64,000 bases of DNA from Gordionus sp. m RMFG-2023 (lineage: Eukaryota; Nematomorpha; Gordioida; Chordodea; Parachordodidae): positions 29,187,120-29,251,119 of the forward strand of contig NC_088778.1 in assembly GCF_954871325.1 (NCBI RefSeq). The letters run 5' to 3'. The notes below the pieces were generated by a model. It worked only from the letters and a program-made list of their open reading frames with translations, searched no databases and was not told the DNA's origin. The position numbers were made by a program, and so were the translations under genes. Every line of letters starts with the position of its first letter. The stretch's first letter is position 1. This document shows positions 56,390 to 64,000 of this stretch, in pieces.

Positions 56390-57060
56390 ATAATGTATTA
56401 CATATAAAACGAAGGTATTCTTAAACTTATTTATATAATTTTTTGTTAATGATTTGATAATCTAAGGTAAATATATTAAAGTAACAAATATAGTATATTT
56501 CATATATTGATATATTTCACCTTTGTTTATCAAAAATAGAACTCTTCGGTAAGCCAAAAAAATGGGCGAAAACCCCTCTTTAAGTTTAACTTCTACTTAA
56601 TAATCTTTTAAAAGTCCTAACTATGAAATCGATGAGGAATTAGATCAATGGGTTAAAGATGACATCATTATACCCATTGAATATAGTGGAGTGGGCCACA
56701 CCATTAGTTCCCGTTAAAAATATCAGGTTGTTTGATAGCCAACATAAAAAATGGGGAAAGGGCCATATATTAAAAAATTGTGGACCAAAATTAAGCCAAG
56801 TAACTCTGGAGAATGGTGTTATAAAGATAAGACATAATGATCACTTACGGATTCGTGATTAATTTGTTGTATAAAAAATATATATATATATTGAAAGAGC
56901 ATATAAATCCCCTACATGAGATTTTAAAGAGGGTATTTTTATACCCATAATCAAAGGTGAATGAATCAATATATCAAATATATTTGTTACCTCAATATAT
57001 TCATGTTTGATTATCAAATCATTAACAATTAAAAATATAAATGGGTTTAAGAATACCAGT
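56390..57060 (+). mobile_element. Small gypsy-derived element with long inverted ends
   Basis: Sits between the U5 upstream element (about 56,310) and U5 (57,332). Inverted repeats of about 130 bp: 56,430-56,530 (GGTATTCTTAAAC ... TTGTTAATGATTTGATAATC ... CACCTTTG) pairs with 56,950-57,055 (CAAAGGTGAATGA ... GATTATCAAATCATTAACAA ... GTTTAAGAATACC). Between them the frame at 56,600-56,862 reads EELDQWVKDDIIIPIEYS, resembling the start of a gypsy reverse transcriptase, and then HILKNCGPKLSQVTLENG and HNDHLRIRD, resembling the end of an integrase tail. Only these two ends of pol are present. A fossil, not able to move by itself; age intermediate. Confidence 0.6.
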
Positions 57061-57331
57061 CATATTAATCAATTTAGATATATCACTATATATACCTTTG
57101 ATGGATTCTTTTATTTCTTTTAATTCCTGGAGGACCACCACTGATCTCTCCCGACATTCTAGAATATTATAAGAATTATCTGTGTTTTTTTTAAAATCAA
57201 TATATATATATCTTTGTCACTACAAAGATACATTTCTTTAGTAAAAATTTTACTAAAAAAAATAACCCATATATTAGTTCTTCAAAAACTATACCTTATT
57301 TTTTAACTAAAATATATACCTTACAAATTTA
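57061..57331. other. Remainder of the insertion before U5
   Basis: On the minus strand about 57,165-57,050 reads ILECRERSVVVLQELKEIKE, an open, helical, charged stretch reaching into the inverted repeat. Its origin is unclear; it may belong to the retroelement-derived insertion. Confidence 0.3.
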
Positions 57332-57446
57332 ATCTCAGATTCTTCGCAAAACGCATAAATTTTTCGCCTTTTACTAAAAATTTCCGTGCGAAGGATCATA
57401 AATGAGTTATTTCATCTTTTTGAAAATTTATCCCTTTTTTAAAGGT
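57332..57446 (+). ncRNA. U5 snRNA copy with compensatory change
   Basis: Loop CGCCTTTTACTAAAA lies in a stem AAATTTTT/AAAAATTT, where the copy at 17,395 has AAATCTTT/AAAGATTT: a C-G pair became U-A on both sides, which keeps the stem. The lower stem TTCTTCGCA/TGCGAAGGA, the Sm-like region GAAAATTTATC and the 3-prime hairpin CCTTTTTTAAAGG are kept. The upstream element is separated from it by the insertion at 56,390. It looks like a recently active copy. Confidence 0.78.
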
Positions 57447-58440
57447 AAAACATTTTTTTAAAATAATTTAGAATTTTCATGATTTTTCATCTAAAATCTT
57501 GAAAGATGCACAAAAAAATGGGAAATTTTGCTCATGCTTTAAAAATGGCGAATTTCACCCATAAATATATTTCGGCGAAATAATAAAAAGTGTATAAACT
57601 TCGCGTAACTAAGATTACAATTTAATTATCGAGTCAAATTAATTTCGCCTATATATCAAATAATAATATATTTCTTATATGTAGATTTAATGGATCAATA
57701 TGATGATTTATTAATTTATTTAGTTTGGTACTATTGACAAGTTGCCCTGAGAATTGTTATGGTCTCCTTTATTAGTCAGTATTGGAGGGAATTAGCCTGT
57801 AGAATGGTGTGTGGATAAATTAACTCGCCTCAAGAAGTTCACAATAATATTGATATGGAATGAATATATTATAAAACTAAAAACGATATGATTTTCTTTA
57901 TTATGATATAAAAAAATTTAAACTAAAAAAATAATATAAATTGATTCGGTAATTACAAGTAATAAAAAAGAGAAAAATTAATATAAAACGTAAATTGATT
58001 AAGTAAGCATCTGTTACTAATCTGTAACAGGTTCGGTAAAACAAACCCTTATCTGGGTTATGACACCTTCATACTTTTCCAATTAACAACACATATTTAA
58101 TCTGAAAATGGGATTAATTTTAAAATTGGCATGTAAAAATCTTTAAATAATTCAATAAAAACAAAATAACTATAATTTTTTTATATTATATTTTAAATAT
58201 ATATAATTTATTTAATTTGATTTTTTTTTAAATTTGATAATTAATGCTTTATTATTAAAATTTAGCAATTATTCTATAATAATTTAAAAACAAAAATATA
58301 TTATTAAAAACATAGTAAACATAAAATTTATATATGGACAAAAAACGAATTCTAAATTAAATTACATAAAGGTGAAATATGGTGTAAAATGATAAGAAAT
58401 AAGAGAAATAAAGGGTAGGGCTAAAATATGTGGAGAGAAG
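57447..58440. repeat. Long spacer of the 5S-U5 unit, third copy, partial
   Basis: ATAATAAAAAGTGTATAAAC (57,579), TTTAATTATCGAGTCAAATT (57,620), CTTATCTGGGTTATGACACC (58,048) match the spacers of the other units. A piece of about 300 bp with TTATGGTCTCCTTTATTAGT and flanks is not shared. No gene. Confidence 0.5.
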
Positions 58441-58444
58441 ACTA

Positions 58445-58640
58445 CAACTGAAACTTTGATAATTCTTTTTAAGGATAGCTATAGCCAGTCTTTGTCAGAA
58501 GAAGAAGCCTTCTCGCGGATCGCTAGTATGTTTGAGGATGTGAGATCTTACATCCTTGAAGAAGGATAATGCAAGATTATCAAGGAAGTTAAGGTAGTAG
58601 ATATTATTGGAATAAAGATGTGATCTTACGACGTTTCCGA
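58445..58640 (-). pseudogene. Short LINE tail fragment
   Basis: TTTTTAAGGATAGCTATAGC, CCTTCTCGCGGATCGCTAGT and ATTATTGGAATAAAGATGTG are diverged matches to 2870-3030, that is, the last coding part of the LINE. Older than the other two copies. Confidence 0.5.
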
Positions 58641-60100
58641 ATATTTGGAAATTTAAAGTTATTCTTTTTTGCACGATTAAGTTTGGAGTTTGAAAAACGT
58701 TTTCATTTAAAAAAAAATTCTTAGCTCAAAAATAACTTTTATTATTTAACTTAAAAATAACCACGTTGATAAGTTATCAAAATAAATAACAAACTATTAA
58801 TTCCTAAACAAAGAGAGTTTGGCTTTACCAAGATTTTATATGCATCATTTCTGTGGTGGGATTGGCTATAAGAACAAATGGGCATTTTGCATGTGTAAAG
58901 CATAGTTTATTCGTATGTTCCTTTTAATTAGATGGTGAAAAAAAATTAACGAATATAATCCTATATAATAGGCAGTGGCTTCTAGAATAAAAGGGAAACA
59001 AAGGCATAATTAAATTCGCAGGATTTGGGGTGAGGTGGGTATGGATTTGAAACAATTTTGCCCAATAATATCAAACAAAAAAAATTATAAAATGATAAAA
59101 AAATATCCTTACATAATTTATATAAGAAAATCTTTAGTGATTTTTAGGCCTCAAAAAATTTTTAAGGATGAAATTAAAAAAAAATCTTCAATTTTGTAAT
59201 CTTCTAGATATTTTGCCCAAAATTTTGGGTTTCTTTCAAACTCTGTTACAAGGCTTTGATATCTTTTAATTTAAAAAATAATTTTATTAAACATTTTTGT
59301 CTATGGAGAAAACCTAATTTAGAAAATTTATATATTTTGGGGACATATTAGTAGCACGTTTGCATTTTCTTTCCCCAATTTATTAATTTAAATAAAACTA
59401 TTTATTTTCTTACCATTCTAATTCAATCAGCAATTTTTTTTTATATAATATTTAAAATAATTGTTTTATTTACAGACATACAAGTAAGCCCTTGAAATTT
59501 TGACCACCTCTATGTTGACATCTGGTTATAATGAACCCTTGATACTATTAAATAATTCTAAATTTGATAACCTAGGGGAGATTTTGCTACAGAGGCACTG
59601 AGAGTATACCGGAAATAGGAAACAGATGTATCCATCATAAATTAATCCACTAAAAACCCTAAATTTAAAATAATTTCCAAAGCAAAATGCTTCAAAGCTA
59701 CTAAGACTCCTGGACTAAAAAATGGCTTACTACTAGAATAGAAAATGAACAATTAGGTTAACTTTTCTATAAAACAAAATTAACATTTCTGGGATCGGAA
59801 AGTTAGGACAGGGACGATGTTTTCGTGTTTTTCAATATATAACTTCTTTGAAAAACGTTCCCTCATCCTAAAATTACAGACGGGAGGTTAGATCTTAACT
59901 ACATATAACCACTATCTTTGGGAAATTTTGAATCAGAAAAGTGGTTATATCGCACATAAAAAGGGAGAAAAATTTAAAAAAAATGAATCTTTTCATTTTA
60001 AAGAAATAAATCGAAACATGTTTATCATTCTGATGAAAAAATCATAAACTTTATCAACTCATTTTGTATATTACTATGCTATATTTTATAATCCATTTAA
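58641..60100. other. Non-repetitive AT-rich DNA, possibly intron or gene flank
   Basis: No dispersed repeats recognised. A patch after acceptor GATAACCTAG (59,574) is open for 25 codons (GRFCYRGTESIPEIGNRCIH) and may be an exon of the gene at 60,104. Another patch, MHHFCGGIGYKNKWAFCMCK at about 58,839, is open for 21 codons. Both are weak. Confidence 0.3.
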
Positions 60101-60103
60101 TAG

Positions 60104-60673
60104 ATAGAGAAATTAAGGAAAATGAGAATGAATGGACCAGTAATAAATGTACCAGTCGATACCCACTTATCGAAATATATACTTTTTTAAAATAATGAAA
60201 AGAATTTATTTTATCAATAATTTTAAGCTAGATGATTTCAAAAATCCCCCACAACTTTGACTATGCAGCACTGGAAATTATTTTTTCCCAGAAAGGGGGT
60301 ATTCGTAACTCAAGATATGTAGAATTCAAAGTTACAATTTGAATAGAATTATATAGTGCCCTTCAACATTCCTAAGATGACATAACTTTAGGTGATAATC
60401 GGGAAAATATGAGAATGGACCTCGCAAAGAGTGATGCTCGAGATCTACAAAAAAATGGAAAAGGGGGAAACGTGGCTTACCCGGGTAATCTTGGAAATTA
60501 TCACTAAACAGAGAAAAAGATGACCAAATTTTAAAAAAAAATAAATAATGTTAACACCGTTTCATATAACTCTAACCTTTCAATCTTATCGCTTTTCCTT
60601 AGTGTCCAAGAGGTTGGTCAGAAATGTCAGAGAAAAAATTGGAGGTGACACCACTGAGATTAACTCTGCGTGA
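60104..60673 (+). CDS. Candidate split host gene, last four exons, product unknown
   Basis: Four exon-like pieces join in matching phase: 60,104-60,139 (IEKLRKMRMNGP), 60,232-60,298 (MISKIPHNFDYAALEIIFSQ then KG), 60,392-60,484 (DNRENMRMDLAKSDARDLQK then NGKGGNVAYP) and 60,603-60,673 (VSKRLVRNVREKIGGDTTEI then NSA and TGA). Each intron (92, 93, 118 nt) starts GT and ends AG, with acceptors AGCTAG, CTTTAG and TCCTTAG. Phases are 0, 1, 1, each matched on both sides, which is unlikely by chance. The exons are clearly richer in G+C than the introns. About 88 residues, charged, no domain I recognise. The 5-prime end is not found; an ATG at the start of the second piece could also be the true start. 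Confidence 0.5.
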
Positions 60674-61176
60674 CGAAGTAAACAAAAAATTAATATAAAA
60701 TTATTATATTTATATCATATTTTGTATACTTCGCCGAGAATTCGTTCTCACTAGTTACTCTAATATAAACTACAAATAAAAAGAATTTGATATATTTTAC
60801 TTAATAACATCTTTATTGCCTAAATTTTATAAATGACATGTATATTATATTTTATAAAATATATAGTACAAATTTTTATTTAAACTAATATTTCTTAAGA
60901 ACATTTTAAAATATAAAATTATATTACGGCACAAGCGCAAAAAAAAATAAATGCATGCAAAATACTGTATATATAAATAAAAAATATATAAATTGTCATG
61001 GATATAAAAATATAAGTTTTTATCACAGAGTTATAGAGTATACATTTGATGGGTGTCGGATTGAGTTGATTGACTTTCCTAGTTAAATGATGCAAATAAA
61101 ATTATTACAAATCAATCAAAAAAATTATTTCTAGTATAATTAACATCATTTCTCTAAAATATTTTTTAACAATTAG

Positions 61177-61736
61177 GTTTAAATCATTGAACTTATTGCG
61201 TGTTACAGCACAATTTATCGGTAAATAGCACCATACTGAAAATTTATTTCAGACCTTATTAACAGATATTTCTATATAGAGATCTTTCCATAAGACAAAA
61301 TATATTAACATCTGATAACACATATTAGATATTCAACCATTACAAACCTAATTTATCATTTTTTTTAAATTATCCTAGCCACCAGGAATGCGAACCTAAC
61401 CTGAACCCCGAATTTTGGAAATGCTCCTTGAACCCCTAACCAAATCAACTTTTTGAATCCAGAATCAAAATAGTGTACGAGTGCATTGCACTTTATATCA
61501 AAAATATTTAGATACCTTGAAATATAAACCATTTTAGCTAGAGATTTATAATAATATTTAAAATATATTTTTGCCTATTTAAAATTGTGATATTTAGAAT
61601 CATTCATGGAACCCAGCTTTGGATTAATAATCATAATTCCCTCGTTATTTCAATAGATTTTAATGACGATAACGTTTTTATTAGAGACCTTTGCAGAATA
61701 AACATCAGGCCTTTGCCCATGTCCCGCATATATTAA
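61177..61736 (+). CDS. Candidate split gene end, product unknown
   Basis: The clearest part is 61,598-61,736: after the acceptor GATATTTAG an open frame of 45 codons, IIHGTQLWINNHNSLVISID then FNDDNVFIRDLCRINIRPLP and MSRIY, ending in TAA. It has normal protein composition in AT-rich surroundings. Upstream, 61,177-61,220 (FKSLNLLRVTAQFI) lies between an AATTAG acceptor and a GTAAAT donor; a 32-nt intron would join it in phase to DLINRYFYIEIFP and a stop, so its link to the last exon is unproven. A hAT end at 61,384 lies between. I do not recognise the family. Confidence 0.35.
61384..61470. mobile_element. Lone hAT end of the CAGGGATTTAAACC family
   Basis: CAGGAATGCGAACCTAACCT followed by GAACC motifs resembles the left end at 9775. 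No right end or target duplication seen. Confidence 0.4.
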
Positions 61737-62173
61737 CCCCAATGTTCTATATCAAGTATCTGCCCATATGCGAGCTTCTTTTATCTTAGCCAAAATTTTT
61801 ACAAAAAAATTTTCAATATGGGATTATTCACCGAATGATTAAATTTTAAAGCAATAGAGAAAAATGTGTCGTTGTTATTATGATAATATAAGTGACAAAA
61901 AAGAAATAGAAGATTCGATTGGTAAGATATTACTTATCTATTTTGGCAGGTAATAATTAAACCCTCACAAAAATCGAATGTTTTAGTGCTAATATTATAA
62001 GTTTAAAAACAAAATTGCACAATATTGCACAAAAATATATATATTTAAATTCTCATGGATTATGAATTTTAAGTCAATTTTTTTTCTTATTTAAAAATTA
62101 TACATAACGGATTTTATCATAAAAACCATTAAATTGGCAAAAAAAATATATCCATAAAAAAATAGATAAAATT

Positions 62174-63657
62174 CTATTTGTAATTATCTAAATATAAGAG
62201 CATCAGCAATTTTTATCTCTTCTCTTCAAAATTTTATTGTCAATTTATCTTTTTTAAAAAATGGTCGGTTTTGTGATGTTTAAACAAAAAATAGTACTAT
62301 ACCTTTGAGCAAACTGATATTTGAGAGAGTATGAAAATTGTCGTTGACGAAATGTTTGGTGGCCGCAGTTTTACTACTATTTTCGTTGCTACGACCATGA
62401 GAAGGACCCCAGAACTAAATAACACAGAAATATTATAACAATAGACCAATCACAATGCATTAAAAAATGGGATTCTAATTTAAAACAGCTGTTGGCCATT
62501 CTTTTTTACTATGTTTGTTAATGGATAAAGTAAGTTTAAGATTTTTGCAATTATATACCATTCTTTCCTTGTTTAAAATTTATTATTTATAAACCTGAAG
62601 ACAAAAAAGTTTATAAATAATATATTTTAAGCAAAAAAAATAATCGAAAAATCCGCGTAATCAAAATGCCCAACAGCTGACTTCAATTAGCCCCATTTCA
62701 AATTCCATCTTTAAATTACGATTGTCAGTCTGACTGTTATGATATTTCATATCATTGGAGTCATCCATTGTTTGAAATAATAAAAGTTTTCCGTATAAAT
62801 AACTTCATTCCTTACATCCTTCGCAAAATTGCTAACCTTATGATTAAGGACAGGTTTAAGATATAATCGCTTCCTTCCATCTATGTCCACTGGTTCCCCT
62901 TTATTTACCGCTACGCCATCGCTCCCAAAATCCCAGGATAATCTTAGGTTGGTCGAAAAGTAGGAGGTGTTCACGACATTCCAATTGGCGGCCGGATTTT
63001 GCGAATTCGCGCCGGAATTTGGGGAGTTATTTTCAGTAGAACGATTAGCATTGTCGGAGAAACTGCTGTTTTCGTAATCGTACGGGGAATATTCGGTGTA
63101 ACTGACCTTGAGAAGAAACTCTAAGTCCAGATCAAGTATGGTCGTGTCGGTATCTACAAGTCAAAAAATAATATAATTTTATAAAAAAAACAAGGTAATA
63201 ATATTTTTTTTAAAAAAATTACCAAATTTTTCCACCACTCCGTCCTCGAGGACGAGCGTATCGTAGTCGTACACCACCACGCTCTTGTAGAGGTAGCGAT
63301 TGACCGACACGAAACTGCCGCCCTTTTTTTTATTACCGTTATTATTCGCCATATTTTTATCGCTACTATTCCCATCGTTCGAGCTCGTGTCGTTGGCACC
63401 CTCCAAATGGATAATGTGATAGGATGGGGGAGAGTTTTTGAGTTTTTTGTAGGATACCTTGGAATGGGAAGATTGAGGGTGAAGGGAAGAAGATGCGAAA
63501 AATGTTTCGTCTATGAAATTGGAGAGGAAGGCTTCGATGTCCAGAAGCCTTTGCTCCACCTTGAGGTATAATGATGAGTTATCATATCTTTCGTTCAAAG
63601 TTTCTCCTACAGATTGATCTTTTTGAATGGATGGATCATGTGAAGGGTCCTGATTAT
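62174..63657 (-). CDS. Split host gene, 3-prime part, product unknown
   Basis: Minus strand. Exons by consistent phase: 63,657-63,223 (435 nt; QDPSHDPSIQKDQSVGETLN, VEQRLLDIEAFLSNFIDETF, SFVSVNRYLYKSVVVYDYDT, LVLEDGVVEKF), 63,153-62,816 (338 nt; DTDTTILDLDLEFLLKVSYT, NTSYFSTNLRLSWDFGSDGV, KRLYLKPVLNHKV), 62,414-62,303 (112 nt; FWGPSHGRSNENSSKTAATK) and possibly 62,187-62,174 (DNYK, stop TAG). Introns of 69, 401 and 115 nt have GT (GTAATT, GTAAGG, GTATAG) and AG (CTTGTAG, TTATTTAG, TATTTAG) ends; the upstream acceptor CCTCTAG at 63,658 shows the gene goes on beyond the window. About 300 residues visible: a helix (VEQRLLDIEAFLSNFI), a beta-rich core and two Asn/Ser-rich linkers. No signal, membrane segment or domain recognised. 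Exons have far higher G+C than the flanks, the best host gene in the window. Confidence 0.72.
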
Positions 63658-63809
63658 CTAGAGGTAATATATTTTAAAAATTGTTGGAAAAATTAAAAAT
63701 TAATATTATATCTTCTATACCCTTTTTTTTAGATAATAAAATTCAAATATAAAAAAAAATAAGGGATTTATTAGTAGAAAATTTTTAAAATCATATATTC
63801 TAAAAAAAT

Positions 63810-63935
63810 ATTTATGTGTTGTTAGCTTTTCAACTTTGAAGCATTTTTTGAGAGCGTTCCTTTTTTAAAAAATCTGATATTTTCGGAAATGTATTTCATC
63901 ATGTTTGAAATACTTGCTTTAAAAGCCACTAAAAA
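63810..63935. mobile_element. MITE fragment inside an intron
   Basis: TTGTTAGCTTTTCAACTTTG, AGCATTTTTTGAGAGCGTTC and AATCTGATATTTTCGGAAAT match one arm of the MITE at 53,565. It lies upstream of the exon at 63,657-63,223, hence probably in an intron. Confidence 0.5.
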
Positions 63936-64000
63936 AACATATAACTTCTCCCATAATGTAATTTTATTTCACTTAAAATCCAAAATCTACATAATGATCA

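Noticed and set aside
56659-56862. Independent host gene of 67 codons
   Set aside because: Its two halves resemble the start of gypsy reverse transcriptase and the end of integrase; it belongs to a retroelement-derived fossil.

Overview
The window is an AT-rich stretch of a eukaryotic, almost certainly invertebrate animal, genome. Evidence: GT-AG introns in gene-like pieces, U5 snRNA copies with the canonical loop, animal-type 5S rRNA copies, several hAT DNA transposon families with 8-bp target duplications, a non-LTR retrotransposon with the RPDG-type C-terminal domain known from invertebrates, and broken Ty3/gypsy copies. I cannot name the species from sequence alone.

Layout. 1-12,450: relic repeat units, then a segmental duplication (about 2,500-6,000 and 8,750-12,440) carrying a LINE tail, an unidentified GC-rich block and a 5S copy; between the copies lies a broken Ty3/gypsy fragment, and one copy alone received a hAT MITE (9,775-10,628). 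12,450-16,200: a Ty3/gypsy fossil between direct repeats. 16,240-19,850: the best-preserved copy of a long unit with a 5S-like sequence on the minus strand and U5 snRNA on the plus strand about 450 bp away. 20,014-36,600: hAT elements with clean target duplications (20,014, 28,092, 30,769), an OTU-protease-like broken gene, minisatellites, and two very long microsatellites (GAAA and GAATA). 37,120-43,851: a 97-bp mini-hAT, head-to-head Ty3/gypsy fossils and a ZMYM1-like hAT.

44,540-48,616 is the most unusual locus: a tandem array of 14 units in which a 120-nt open, 3n-length exon-like block alternates with a 40-43-nt GT...AG intron-like block, preceded by about 590-bp repeats that look like upstream exons. 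Helitron-like 3-prime ends lie within the upstream repeats (about 45,789) and just past the array (49,125). 49,149-58,440 holds two more 5S-U5 units, each with foreign DNA inserted between the 5S-side flank and U5, plus a SINE-like element, a TIR MITE and a small gypsy-derived element with inverted ends. The right end, 58,600-64,000, is the most gene-like: I infer three split genes from matching splice phases (60,104-60,673 plus; 61,598-61,736 plus; 62,174-63,657 minus), none of which I can name.

The 5S and U5 RNAs would serve translation and splicing; the rest is mainly mobile DNA that has repeatedly inserted into these units, and sister copies often preserve the empty site. All element calls were made by eye; alignments are approximate.
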